Origin: Glycomyces niveus
Lineage (GTDB): Bacteria; Actinomycetota; Actinomycetes; Mycobacteriales; Micromonosporaceae
Length of the DNA: 64,000 nucleotides
Assembly (NCBI RefSeq): GCF_017592475.1
Contig: NZ_JAGFNP010000012.1
Span: 75,624 to 139,623, forward strand
Direction of reading: 5' to 3'
Below the pieces are notes generated by a model that saw only the letters and a list, made by a program, of their open reading frames with translations, had not been told where the DNA came from and searched no databases. Position numbers and translations under genes: made by a program. Positions 24,197 to 32,459 of the stretch are shown here, in pieces. Position 1 is the first letter of the stretch, and each line of letters opens with the position of its first letter.

Positions 24197-25387
24197 ATGC
24201 AGCACCGCATCATCGTCCTCGGCGCGGGGTACGCCGGCACCTTCGCGGCCGGCTACCTCGCGCGACACCTCCACCCGGCCGACTTCCAGGTCACGGTCGT
24301 CAACGCCGAACCCGACTTCGTCGAGCGCTTCCGCCTCCACCAGGTCGCCGCCGGGCAGACGCTCAAGCACCGGCCCCTCGCGAAGATCTTCGCGGGCACC
24401 GGCGTCGAGGTGAAGATCGCGCGCGTCACCGCCGTCGACGCCGACCGCAAATCGGTCACTGTGGACGGCGGCTGCGGCCTCGAACGGCTCGAGTACGACA
24501 CGCTCGTCTACGCGCTCGGCAGCACCGCCGCCCACCACGACGTGCCCGGCGTCGGCGAGCACGCCCACCACATCACCTCCCGCGCCGCCGCCGTCCGCCT
24601 CAGCGAACGGCTCGACGCCATGGGCGGCAAGGGGACCGTGCTCGTCGTCGGCGGCAACCTGACCGCGATCGAAGGCGCCACCGAACTCGCCGAATCCCAC
24701 CCCGACCTCAAGGTCGTGCTCACCACCAGCGGCGAACTCGGCGGCTGGCTCGCCCCGAAGTCCCGCGCCCACCTGCTGCGCGCCTTCGATCGGCTCGGCA
24801 TCGAGGTCCACGAGCACACCCGGATCGCCCGCGTCGAACCGAACGGCGCCATCGCCGCCGACGGCTCCTTCCACGCCGCCGACGCGACCGTGTGGGCCGC
24901 GGGCTTCGCCGTCCACCCGATCGCCGCCGCCAGCGGCCTCGCCGTCGAACCGAACGGCCAGATCACCGTCGACCGCCAGATGCGCTCGGTCTCCCACCCC
25001 GGCGTCTACGCCGCGGGCGACGCCGCGTTCGTCATCGGCGAGAACGGCCGGCCGCTGCCGATGTCGTGCGCCTCGGCCGGGTTCACCAGCCAGCAGGCCA
25101 CCGCCGCGATCATCGGCGACCTCACCGGCGGGAAAGTCAAGCGCACCGGACTCGTCTACGTGGGCAACCACATCAGCCTCGGCCGACGGGACGGCATCCT
25201 CCAGGTCGTCGACGGCGACGTGCGCTCGCGGTACGCCGTCACCGGCCGCACCGCCGCGCGCGTCAAGGAACTCGTCCTCAAGACCGCCACCTGGGGCGTC
25301 GCGAACCCGACAGCGAAACTCCCGGCCCGCAGCCACCACATGGCGGTCGACGCCGAGGTCCGCCGCACCGAGGCGGTGCCCGCTTAG
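24197..25387 (+). CDS. FAD-dependent pyridine nucleotide-disulfide-type oxidoreductase (NDH-2-like)
   Basis: A 396-residue flavoprotein resembling type II NADH dehydrogenases. The FAD-binding GAGYAG is at residues 8-13, a second Rossmann motif VVGGNLTAIE near 151-160 binds NAD(P)H, and VYAAGDAA near 273-280 closes the FAD site. No membrane helix is seen. AGGAGC precedes the ATG. It is followed by an ECF41-like sigma factor 10 bases later. ECF41 genes are known to accompany carboxymuconolactone decarboxylase, oxidoreductase or epimerase (COE) genes, so this is the O partner. The preceding spacer (24012-24196) contains the predicted ECF41 promoter. Confidence 0.87.
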   Translation: MQHRIIVLGAGYAGTFAAGYLARHLHPADFQVTVVNAEPDFVERFRLHQVAAGQTLKHRPLAKIFAGTGVEVKIARVTAVDADRKSVTVDGGCGLERLEYDTLVYALGSTAAHHDVPGVGEHAHHITSRAAAVRLSERLDAMGGKGTVLVVGGNLTAIEGATELAESHPDLKVVLTTSGELGGWLAPKSRAHLLRAFDRLGIEVHEHTRIARVEPNGAIAADGSFHAADATVWAAGFAVHPIAAASGLAVEPNGQITVDRQMRSVSHPGVYAAGDAAFVIGENGRPLPMSCASAGFTSQQATAAIIGDLTGGKVKRTGLVYVGNHISLGRRDGILQVVDGDVRSRYAVTGRTAARVKELVLKTATWGVANPTAKLPARSHHMAVDAEVRRTEAVPA

Positions 25388-25397
25388 AGTGGCGGTC

Positions 25398-26333
25398 ATG
25401 GACTTCGCCACCGTCGCGCGCTTCGAGGCCGGCCGACCCAGGCTGGCCTCGCTGGCGTACCGCCTGCTCGGCTCGGCCGCCGACGCCGAGGACGTGGTGC
25501 AGGACGCGTTCCTGCGCTGGCAGGCGGCCGACCGCGAAATGATCGAGGTGCCCGAGGCGTGGCTGACCAAAGTGGTCACGAATCTGGCGCTCGACCGGCT
25601 CCGGTCGGCGCGGGTGCGGCGCGAGCGGGCCGTCGGCGCGTGGCTGCCCGAACCGCTGCTCGACGGCGACCCGATGCTCGGCCCGGCCGAGACGGCCGAA
25701 CAGCGCGATTCGGTGTCGGTCGCGGTACTCATGCTCTTGGAGCGGCTGCCCCCGATGGAACGGGCCGTGTACGTGCTGCGTGAGGCGTTCGACTACAGCC
25801 ACAATGAGATCGCCGAGATCCTCGACATCTCCGAGTCGGCCAGCCAGCAGCATGCGCTGCGCGCGAGGCGGCATGTGGCCGCGGGCCGCAGCGCCGGTCA
25901 CGTCAATCGCCGCACCGCCCGCCGCATCGTTGAGGCTTTTGTGGAGGCTGCGGCCTCAGGCGAGACGGAGCGGTTGGTGGCGCTGCTGACCGAGGACGCC
26001 ACGGCCGTGTCGGACGGCGCCGGGCTCATGGGCCGGCCTTGGTTCGAGACGGTGCCGGCGCGCATCGCCGCGACCTTCCGCGCGGCGTTCAAGCCGACCC
26101 CCGCGAAGCGCAAGCTCGCGGGCGGCAGCCCGTCGATCCACGCCGGGATCGTCAACGGCGCGCCTGCGATGATCGCGGTCGTCGACGACCGGGTGGCGGG
26201 CGTGGTGGTCCTCCATCAGCGCGACGGCAAGATCGCGGCCCTCCACGGCATCGCGAACAAGGATTCGCTCACCCGCGCCACCGAGCAGTGGAAGCGCACC
26301 GACCACGGCGAACCGCTCATCGCCTCCTGGTGA
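25398..26333 (+). CDS. ECF41-family (SigJ-like) sigma factor with C-terminal SnoaL-like domain
   Basis: A 311-residue sigma factor. Sigma2 spans about 5-75 (LASLAYRLLGSAADAEDVVQ), the linker has the group hallmark WLPEPLL, sigma4 covers about 110-165 (LPPMERAVYVLREAFDYSHNEIA), and a SnoaL-like domain of about 130 residues follows and normally controls activity in place of an anti-sigma factor. Two regulatory motifs of the group are altered: DGGGK reads DGAGL and NPDKL reads NKDSL. The ATG at 25398 has only a weak ribosome-binding site; a GTG at 25389 is an alternative. It is co-transcribed with the FAD oxidoreductase, whose upstream region carries a fitting promoter. Confidence 0.88.
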   Translation: MDFATVARFEAGRPRLASLAYRLLGSAADAEDVVQDAFLRWQAADREMIEVPEAWLTKVVTNLALDRLRSARVRRERAVGAWLPEPLLDGDPMLGPAETAEQRDSVSVAVLMLLERLPPMERAVYVLREAFDYSHNEIAEILDISESASQQHALRARRHVAAGRSAGHVNRRTARRIVEAFVEAAASGETERLVALLTEDATAVSDGAGLMGRPWFETVPARIAATFRAAFKPTPAKRKLAGGSPSIHAGIVNGAPAMIAVVDDRVAGVVVLHQRDGKIAALHGIANKDSLTRATEQWKRTDHGEPLIASW

Positions 26334-26343
26334 CGCGTCTTGG

Positions 26344-27293
26344 TCAACCGGGCGTGTCGTGACTCGGCACGGGCTGCGGCAGCCCGAGGGCCGCTGCCGG
26401 CCACTTCAGGTTGATCGACGCGAGGTCGACGAACACGCGGCGGAGCCAATCGGGCTGCTCGATCGCACAGGCGCGCTGCAGCGACGGCCCGGCAAGCCTC
26501 GCGATGAGGGGTGCGGGTTCGATGCACACCTGCCATGGCGGCGGACCGCCTCAAGGTGCAGCGTGGGGAGCAGCTGCACGAGGTCGTGCAACTCGTGGCC
26601 GGTGCCGGCGTGCGACCAGTCGACGACGCGGCATTCGCGCTCGCCGACGCTGCCGACGATGCACACGTTGTCGCTGCGGAAGTCGCCGTGCACCAGGCGG
26701 GTGCCGGGCTCGAGAGCGGTGTCCGCCGCCGCATCGACAGCGGTCAAGGTCTCGGCATTCGCCTCGAGCCAGCCGCGGATGACGACACCGGCATCGACAA
26801 GCCGGTCGGCCAGCTCGATGACTCGCGGCCACTGTGGTCCCGGCCGGCTGGGGGTCCGCGGCAGATCGGCAGGAACCGGGACTCGGCGCAAACGGTCGAG
26901 GGTGCCGCGGAGAACGTCGATGTCGCCAGGTCGCCAGAGCGTCGACGTGCCACCGCTCGGATGTCTGACGCCGGCCGCAGGCCAGTAAGCGTCGGACAGG
27001 TCCTCCATCACCGGCAACGGGTGTCCGGTGCCGTCGTCCTGCCGGCCGAGAGCTTCGGGCGAGAGACCGGTGCCGCGCAGGAGACCGAGGATCCGGTGCT
27101 CGTTGGGCAGCCAGCCCGCAGTCTCTTCGCTGGTCGCGCCTTTGACGAACGCGGCGCTGCCGTCGCGGAACGTGACGACGAGCCGGTCCGCACCCGACAG
27201 CCCGAACTCAGGCGTACGCCAGGCCGTCGCAGTCTTGCCGAGCAGCGATCCGACCGTCTCGGCGATCACCGGCGTTCTTGCAGCTGTCACCAC
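26344..27293 (-). pseudogene. Aminoglycoside/choline-kinase-like phosphotransferase with a frameshift
   Basis: The main frame (from GTG at 27293) shows a phosphotransferase: ATP-lid Lys in AAFVKGAT, catalytic LVHGDFRSDN, and metal-binding CRVVDWSHAG. The frame then degenerates after HDLVQLLPTLHLE into a Ser/Arg-rich tail. A second frame takes over exactly there with GGPPPWQV, then PLIARLAG and a C-terminus ending ALGLPQP, the usual family ending, stopping at 26344. The 950-base span needs one extra base, near 26550, to be open throughout. So either a one-base deletion (pseudogene) or a sequencing error. The start has no clear ribosome-binding site. It is convergent with the sigma factor gene, 10 bases apart. 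Confidence 0.75.
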
Positions 27294-27333
27294 CTAGAAA
27301 TAGCAGGCGTCTTCGAGGGCCGACGCGAGCCGA

Positions 27334-27999
27334 TCAACGCGGCAGCTCGGCCCAATACCGGTGCAGCCGTTCGGCGAGTTCGCGCGGGCGGGCGAGGGCG
27401 ATCATGTGGCCGCCGTCGATCTCGTCGGGCGCGAAGCCGAGCCGGTCGCGGACCACGCCGCGCATGAACAAGGGCGGGAAGAAGAGGTCGTCGCGGCACA
27501 GCAGGAACCGCGTCGGCACCTCCGGCCAGGCCTTGAGCGGCGACGGCTCCCCGTCGCGCTCCCCGGTCTGCTCGCGCCCGCGCGCGGTGCACTCCTCGGC
27601 CAGCGCGGCGGGCACGCCGTTGTAGAACGCGTCTTCCACTTCGGGGAACTGGAGGTCGCTGAAACCGGTCGCAGCCCACCAGTCGTTCGGCGGCTCGCCC
27701 GGAGCCGGGACCATCGCGGTCACCAGCACCAGCAGCTCGCTCTCGACGCGGGAGCACACGATCGGGGCCACGAGCCCGCCCCACGAATGCGCGACCACCG
27801 CGAGGTTCGGCCGGCCTTCGCAGGCGGCCACGACCGCGTCGGCGTACTCGGAGACGCCGTTCGCGGCGTCCTCGATCGGCAGGTCGACGGCGATCACTTC
27901 ATGGCCCAGCTCCCGCAGGACCGGCTCCACCAGATGCCAGTCCCAGCTCGTACTCCCGCCGCCGTGGATCAGTACGAACGTCGCGGCCCCGTCAGCCAT
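27334..27999 (-). CDS. Alpha/beta hydrolase
   Basis: A 221-residue hydrolase of the methylesterase/hydroxynitrile-lyase-like type. HGGGSTSWDWH (residues 12-22) forms the oxyanion region, the nucleophile elbow is HSWGG with Ser near 72, and the late His is in DGGHMIAL near 199. It starts inside the 3' end of the EamA transporter gene (8-base overlap), so the two are co-transcribed. Substrate unknown; the Ser-His pair and size suggest a small ester. It lies 41 bases before the frameshifted phosphotransferase on the same strand. Confidence 0.85.
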   Translation of the reverse strand: MADGAATFVLIHGGGSTSWDWHLVEPVLRELGHEVIAVDLPIEDAANGVSEYADAVVAACEGRPNLAVVAHSWGGLVAPIVCSRVESELLVLVTAMVPAPGEPPNDWWAATGFSDLQFPEVEDAFYNGVPAALAEECTARGREQTGERDGEPSPLKAWPEVPTRFLLCRDDLFFPPLFMRGVVRDRLGFAPDEIDGGHMIALARPRELAERLHRYWAELPR

Positions 28000-28972
28000 G
28001 GTCGGGCTCCTTCACACTCGATGTCTTCCGTTGCGGGCGTTCGGTGCTCACCACGAGTACGACGGCGGCGACGACGATCGCGCCGCCTGCGACGATCGGC
28101 ACGGTCACCGCCTCTGACAGCACCAGCCAGCCGAGCAGCACCGCCACCAGCGGGTTCACGTACGCGTAGGTCGCGACCAGCGAGATGTTCGCCGCCTGCA
28201 GCAGCCACACGTACGCTGAGAACGCGACGACCGACCCGAACACCACCAGGTATACCCAGGCGCCCCACGCCCGCAACGAGTATTCGGCGGGCGCGAACCG
28301 CTCGCCCCCGGCCAGGCCGACCACGAGCAGGAGCGCTCCGCCGATCGCCATCTCGTAGACGGCCGCCACGAACGCGTCCTTCGGCATCCGCAGCCGCGGC
28401 TGCAGCCACGACCCGAACGCCCACGACGCCGACGAGAAGAGCACCAGCAGCAGCGCCCAGAACGGGAAGCCGCCGCCGATCCCGTTGGCGGCCAACAGCA
28501 CCGCCAGACCGGCGAAGCCCATGAGCACGCCCGCGACGGTCGTCCGCTTCGGCCGTTCCCCGGCCAGGACCCGGTACAGGAGGACCCACAGCGGCACCGC
28601 CGCGATCAGGAGCGCGACCAGGCCCGAGGGCGCGCCGCCGCTCTCGGCGATGGTCACGAGGCCCTGCCCGAGCACGGGCAGCAGCAGGCCGATGAGCGCG
28701 CACGACCACACTTCGGCGCGGGTCAGGGCGAGCCGCGCCAGCCCGCCGCGCACCATCAGGATGACCGCGAGAATGACTGCGGCACAGAGGAATCGGCCTC
28801 CAGCGGCGATCATCGGCGGCATGTCCTCGACCATGATGCGGATGCCGAGGTAGGTCGATCCCCACACGATGTAGACGATGGCGAGCGCGACCACCACGAG
28901 GACGGGCCGCGACGGCATCAAGCGCCGCGACCTTCCACCGGAACCCGGCTCGACTGCTGTTGCTGCGGTCAT
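27992..28972 (-). CDS. EamA/DMT-superfamily transporter
   Basis: A 326-residue drug/metabolite exporter with ten hydrophobic helices in two EamA repeats (about residues 23-150 and 160-305). The first contains VYIVWGSTYLGIRI, a typical opening of the group, and the second PLVAVLLGWLVLSEAVTV. Such proteins export amino acids, purines or small metabolites. Charged ends face the cytoplasm. It overlaps the downstream hydrolase gene by 8 bases. A LysE-family exporter gene lies 55 bases upstream on the same strand, so two exporters are adjacent. Confidence 0.9.
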   Translation of the reverse strand: MTAATAVEPGSGGRSRRLMPSRPVLVVVALAIVYIVWGSTYLGIRIMVEDMPPMIAAGGRFLCAAVILAVILMVRGGLARLALTRAEVWSCALIGLLLPVLGQGLVTIAESGGAPSGLVALLIAAVPLWVLLYRVLAGERPKRTTVAGVLMGFAGLAVLLAANGIGGGFPFWALLLVLFSSASWAFGSWLQPRLRMPKDAFVAAVYEMAIGGALLLVVGLAGGERFAPAEYSLRAWGAWVYLVVFGSVVAFSAYVWLLQAANISLVATYAYVNPLVAVLLGWLVLSEAVTVPIVAGGAIVVAAVVLVVSTERPQRKTSSVKEPDHG

Positions 28973-29027
28973 GCCATCACGGTAGGCGGCGGACGCTCCT
29001 AGGGAAAGTGAAAAGTGCCCTGGAGCT

Positions 29028-29657
29028 TCAGCGCTCGACCGCGAGGGTCACCCCTAGGCCGATGAACACGGTCCCGGTCGCCGCGTCCATGCGGCGCTGC
29101 ACGGCTTCACGGCCGCGGAGCCACCCGCCGATCCGGCCCGCGAGGACGCCCACGGTCCCGTCGGCCAAGAACTCCAGGACGATGAGGACCGCACCGAGCA
29201 CGGCGAACTGCAGCCAGACCGGAGCTGCCGCAGGATCGATGAACTGGGGCAGGAAGGCGGCCATGAACGTGAACGTCTGCGGATTGGCCATCGAGGAGAC
29301 CGCGCCGTTGAGGAATGCGCGCCGGCCGGACAAGCCGCCGCTCGCGACCGGATCCGCCTGCGGCCGCTTGCGGTTGCGGATGATCTGGACGCCCAGGTAG
29401 ACGAGGTACGCCGCGCCCGCGATGCGCAGCACGGTGAACACGACGGGGAACGCGGTGAGGAGCACGGCGAGTCCGGCGGCGGCCGCGACGATGTACAGGG
29501 CGTCGCCGGTGACCACGCCGAGCGTGGCGAGGAGACCGGCGCGGGCGCCGCCGCGTATGCCGCAGCCCAGGACCATCAGCATGTCGGGACCGGGAGTCAC
29601 CAGCGCGACGACGGTCGCGATCGTGAAGACTGCGAGCAGGTGCGGGTCAACTGGCAT
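29028..29657 (-). CDS. LysE/RhtB-family amino acid exporter
   Basis: A 209-residue membrane protein with about six helices. The opening segment holds VTPGPDMLMVLGCGIRGG, the family hallmark (PGPD), and the middle repeats RAFLNGAVSSMANPQT, where NPQT-like motifs are typical. LysE/RhtB proteins export basic or neutral amino acids and homoserine lactones. It is followed on the same strand by the EamA exporter. The 130-base upstream spacer carries a hairpin (29721-29750) that ends the DUF397 gene. Confidence 0.9.
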   Translation of the reverse strand: MPVDPHLLAVFTIATVVALVTPGPDMLMVLGCGIRGGARAGLLATLGVVTGDALYIVAAAAGLAVLLTAFPVVFTVLRIAGAAYLVYLGVQIIRNRKRPQADPVASGGLSGRRAFLNGAVSSMANPQTFTFMAAFLPQFIDPAAAPVWLQFAVLGAVLIVLEFLADGTVGVLAGRIGGWLRGREAVQRRMDAATGTVFIGLGVTLAVER

Positions 29658-29720
29658 CCGCAGATCCTCTCACCCAGCACGCCAAGGCTGCACCTCGATT
29701 CGGGACCGGGTATACGAAAA

Positions 29721-29750
29721 CGCCCCCGACTCCGGGACGGGAGTCGAGGG
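29721..29750 (-). terminator. Terminator-like hairpin after the DUF397 gene
   Basis: An interrupted inverted repeat (GCCC, CGACTCC / GGAGTCG, GGGC). On the minus strand it is followed by GTTTTCG, a short T-rich stretch. Confidence 0.6.
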
Positions 29751-29787
29751 CAGAGTCTGCGGCAGCGGGGCGCTGCGGCCGGGTTTG

Positions 29788-29976
29788 TCAGCCTCGGTCG
29801 GCGACGCGGAGGAGGCCGGTGAAGTCCGAGGCGGTCAGGTCGAAGACCGGGGAGTCGTGCCCGAGTTTGGAGTCACGGACCTGGAAGCCGGCGTCCGTGT
29901 TCCGAGCCTCCACGCAGTCGGTCTGGCCTGAGTTATTGCTGCGAGTGCTCTTCCGCCAGCTGGTGTACTCCACCAT
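29788..29976 (-). CDS. DUF397 protein
   Basis: A 62-residue protein with the DUF397 signature: YTSWRKSTRSNNSGQTDCVE at residues 4-23, then V-R-D-S-K near 33 and F-T-G-L-L near the end. DUF397 proteins of actinomycetes are usually coded beside an XRE/DUF5753 regulator and act with it in developmental control, as in WhiJ-type systems. Here the start lies 44 bases inside the 3' end of that regulator gene, so the pair is tightly coupled. GGAAGG precedes the ATG. Confidence 0.9.
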   Translation of the reverse strand: MVEYTSWRKSTRSNNSGQTDCVEARNTDAGFQVRDSKLGHDSPVFDLTASDFTGLLRVADRG

Positions 29977-30799
29977 CGAGGAACCTTCCAATACCTTGCG
30001 AGTTTGATCGCAGGAACCTGCGGGCTTGATCATACAAGCCGATTTTCTCCTCATCGACCACGTGGCGGCTCTGGTCGAGCTGTTCCACGTAGACAAAGGC
30101 AGGCCCCGCTGGGGTCTGCTCATCGGATTCGAACGTGTCAAACGCGTAGGTCGCGAAATGGGGCGGCTCGACCACACGCACCTCGCAGCCTGGAAGCGAG
30201 TCAACCCAGCGAAGCCGTTCGATCTGGGCGGTCTTCTCCTTGGGCGTGAGCAAGGCAAGATCCGCGAAAGCGCTTCCAGGCACGTAGAACTCAGCTCGAG
30301 GATGGCTCTGGTCCTTGAACCGGGCGAAGAATCTCTTGGAACGCCGCTCCTTGCGCCGCCAGTTCCTCACCTGGTTTGCGGGATCTTCCATCGGCCCAGC
30401 AAGCACCTTCATGTGGTACGGCTCAATCTGCAGGAGCGCAGATAGCAGAAGCGGGTCCCACTTGACATGAACCGGATAGGTCCGCTCGCCGCTCTCCACG
30501 ATGTAAAGGTTGCGCTCGTCGAGGTCGGAGATCAGCTCGGAGTTCGTGAGAAGCTGTTCGCTGACATGCAGGATGAACCGCTTACGATCCGGTTCGACCT
30601 CGGCCAGGTCGCAAAGAAGTGAGAGGTTGCCCTTGTCGGGGATGCGGCTGCCGTCGAGCCATGCCCGGACTGTGGTGGAGCTCTTGCTCATCACTCTTGC
30701 GAACTTGTTCGGGGTCCAGCCCGCGTCTTGCGAAATGGTGTTGACCTCGGCGGTCAAGTAGGCCCGAGCGAACTTCTGGTACACGACCGTGCCTGCCAT
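29933..30799 (-). CDS. XRE-family regulator with DUF5753 domain
   Basis: A 288-residue regulator. The helix-turn-helix occupies about residues 18-70 (WTPNKFARVMSKSSTTVRAWL). The C-terminal DUF5753 domain (about 105-285) has the expected YHMKVLAG, KERRSKRF, ERLRWVD and GPAFVYVEQL stretches. Such proteins pair with DUF397 partners and steer differentiation or antibiotic production in streptomycetes. Base composition is lower in G+C than neighbours (many A/T third positions), which hints at horizontal transfer of the module. The 360-base upstream region holds a striking 16-base inverted repeat. Confidence 0.9.
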   Translation of the reverse strand: MAGTVVYQKFARAYLTAEVNTISQDAGWTPNKFARVMSKSSTTVRAWLDGSRIPDKGNLSLLCDLAEVEPDRKRFILHVSEQLLTNSELISDLDERNLYIVESGERTYPVHVKWDPLLLSALLQIEPYHMKVLAGPMEDPANQVRNWRRKERRSKRFFARFKDQSHPRAEFYVPGSAFADLALLTPKEKTAQIERLRWVDSLPGCEVRVVEPPHFATYAFDTFESDEQTPAGPAFVYVEQLDQSRHVVDEEKIGLYDQARRFLRSNSQGIGRFLDGGVHQLAEEHSQQ

Positions 30800-31159
30800 C
30801 CGATGCTCCCTGCGCTGCGCGAATAACGGTTTGTAGCGATGATCGCATGAACCGCCCCAACCTTATTCATCACGACTCGGCCCAATTTCGGTGCACCGTA
30901 ACGGAGCCTCCATTACGGTGCACCGAAACGGGATACCCATCATGGAGCGTCGTTCCGGAGCGTCGAAACAATATGGGATACATAGCAATTGACCAGGCAA
31001 AACATCGCCTATGTTGGATTCATCGCGGGTCGCCTCCCGGCTCGCGAACGGTGGGGATGCCGGGGAGTCTTTGCCTCGCAGTGCATCTGTAGGTCTCTTC
31101 GTGGGTTCCTCGGCACTCCCACTGTCGGCTATCCGACACACTCTGCAATGGAGGTTGCG
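30800..31159. other. Regulatory spacer upstream of the XRE/DUF5753 gene
   Basis: A 360-base stretch without a supported gene, noticeably less G+C-rich than its surroundings. It contains the inverted repeat at 30886-30928 and the start region of the divergent small gene at 31160 (GGAGG at about 31151). ORFs here are short and lack ribosome-binding sites. Confidence 0.6.
30886..30928. promoter_or_regulatory. Perfect 16-base inverted repeat, probable operator
   Basis: TTTCGGTGCACCGTAA (30886-30901), an 11-base spacer, and its exact complement (30913-30928). Each arm itself contains the palindrome GGTGCACC. It lies 87 bases upstream of the XRE/DUF5753 gene and in front of the divergent small genes. 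Position suggests the binding site of that regulator; a cruciform or attenuator is another reading. Confidence 0.6.
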
Positions 31160-31474
31160 ATGTACGGCACAACCGATCCGAGTCCGTTGGAGCGGGGGCA
31201 GTTCAGCGATGGCCGAAGGGTCTTCGTCGTCCGCGCTTCGAGCGTTCAAGCATCCGACTCGTTCCTCGTGCACACCAAGGGAAACCAGTCCGATGTCATC
31301 CTCGTCGTCTCCGGCCTGAGCTCCGGCGACCTCCACGCCACCTGGAGCGACGAATGGCGCTCCGCCACCCCCGAATGGCGCGAGTGGGCGCGCAACAACG
31401 CCTTCAAGGCCTTCCACACCGTCACCCCCGCCGAACCGGCCGCTCCGGCCAAGATCAGGTTCTGCCGTGGCTGA
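31160..31474 (+). CDS. Hypothetical protein (104 aa)
   Basis: A 104-residue soluble protein of no family I know. The middle is beta-rich (RRVFVVRASSVQASDSFLVH, SDVILVVSGL) and the C-terminal half is Trp-rich and helical (WSDEWRSATPEWREWARNN). I chose the ATG at 31160 because GGAGG precedes it by six bases; another ATG lies 12 bases earlier. It overlaps the next small gene by 8 bases. The pair sits divergent to the XRE/DUF397 module with the large inverted repeat between, so it may be part of that module. Confidence 0.6.
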   Translation: MYGTTDPSPLERGQFSDGRRVFVVRASSVQASDSFLVHTKGNQSDVILVVSGLSSGDLHATWSDEWRSATPEWREWARNNAFKAFHTVTPAEPAAPAKIRFCRG

Positions 31475-31733
31475 GGGCGAGCACTGCCTCGGCAAGTTCC
31501 GCCGGCACCCGGTCGAGTTCTCCGTCATCTTCACCGCGACGCCGCCCGGCACGCCCGTCGTCTACCGGGTGGACTGCGATGACGGCGTCGGGCCGCACGA
31601 GGTCTGCCGCTTCGGCGACGACCCGGACCAGCCCGTGGTCTGGCGCGGCGCGTGGCAGGGCGACGAATGGTGCCCATGGATTGTTCAAAACGCCCGCGAG
31701 TTGGTCACCAATCCCAGTCGCTTCGACTTCTAG
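31467..31733 (+). CDS. Hypothetical protein (88 aa)
   Basis: An 88-residue soluble protein starting with GTG inside the preceding gene (8-base overlap). It has four cysteines (CLGKF, DCDDG, VCRFG, WCPWI) and several aromatic residues, with no recognised metal motif. The two overlapping genes were probably inherited together with the regulator pair. A perfect hairpin follows at 31744-31779. Confidence 0.6.
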   Translation: MAEGEHCLGKFRRHPVEFSVIFTATPPGTPVVYRVDCDDGVGPHEVCRFGDDPDQPVVWRGAWQGDEWCPWIVQNARELVTNPSRFDF

Positions 31734-31743
31734 ACTTGACACC

Positions 31744-31779
31744 GAGGCCGGTCGAACAAGGTGGAGTTCGACCGGCCTC
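31744..31779 (+). terminator. Terminator-like hairpin
   Basis: Perfect 14-base arms (GAGGCCGGTCGAAC / GTTCGACCGGCCTC) around an 8-base loop, 11 bases after the stop of the 88-residue gene. No T-tract. Confidence 0.7.
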
Positions 31780-32007
31780 ACTCCGTTCCCCATCGGGCGC
31801 CCCCTCCTCATCTTCGGCTCGAAGCCACTGAGGCCCAAAAACATCGCTGCCGATATATATCTAGGAAGTCCATGATCCCGGTGCGAGAGGCAAATACAGC
31901 GATGATCAAGCCCGGCTGGAGACTCGATAGGACAGTGCCGCTCAGACCACGCAGCGTGCTCGGATATATTGGGGCAGTTGAGAACCAAGCGGCTCAAGAG
32001 GAGAGAA

Positions 32008-32388
32008 ATGCGTAAGACCTGGATGACCCGGATCACCCTCGCGGGAGCCATGGCAATGGCCATGGTGGGCCTGATGGCGTCTCCCGCCTCCGCGGATAAC
32101 AAGTCGCTCGGGGACTCCCACGGGAGCTTCACGTTCATCGACGACGGCGATATGTTCGAAATCTGCGATGAGAAGGCCGACGGCCACGGTGTCATCGGGC
32201 GGCTCGTGCTCGTCAAAGCCGGGATCGACGGTTCCTTCAACTACGTCCTGATCCTCGACGACGGCGGCGACGCCGGATGCGACAAGCAGGGCTTCAACAT
32301 CGGCAACCTGCACTCCTACCGGCTGGAGTACTGGTGGGAGGGCAACAAGGGGGACACCTTCCAGGCGACCGGCTGGTTCAACGAGTAG
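32008..32388 (+). CDS. Small secreted protein
   Basis: A 126-residue protein with a clear Sec signal peptide: MRKTWMTR, a hydrophobic core TLAGAMAMAMVGLMA, and probable cleavage after ASA (about residue 28). The mature part of about 98 residues is acidic and aromatic and has two Cys (CDEKADG and AGCDKQG) that may form a disulfide. I do not recognise the family. AGGAGAG precedes the ATG. The 274-base upstream spacer holds the preceding hairpin and AT-rich promoter-like sequence (TATATT near 31975). Confidence 0.8.
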   Translation: MRKTWMTRITLAGAMAMAMVGLMASPASADNKSLGDSHGSFTFIDDGDMFEICDEKADGHGVIGRLVLVKAGIDGSFNYVLILDDGGDAGCDKQGFNIGNLHSYRLEYWWEGNKGDTFQATGWFNE

Positions 32389-32459
32389 CCCCGAGCCCGC
32401 CTCGTCCGTCCGGCGAAACCCTCAGTGCTCCAGCACGAGCATCGAGTTAGGGTTCGGGC

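Noticed and set aside
30863..31552. A 229-codon minus-strand ORF across the XRE upstream region
   Set aside because: It runs through the inverted repeat and antisense to the small genes, has no ribosome-binding site and no recognisable features.
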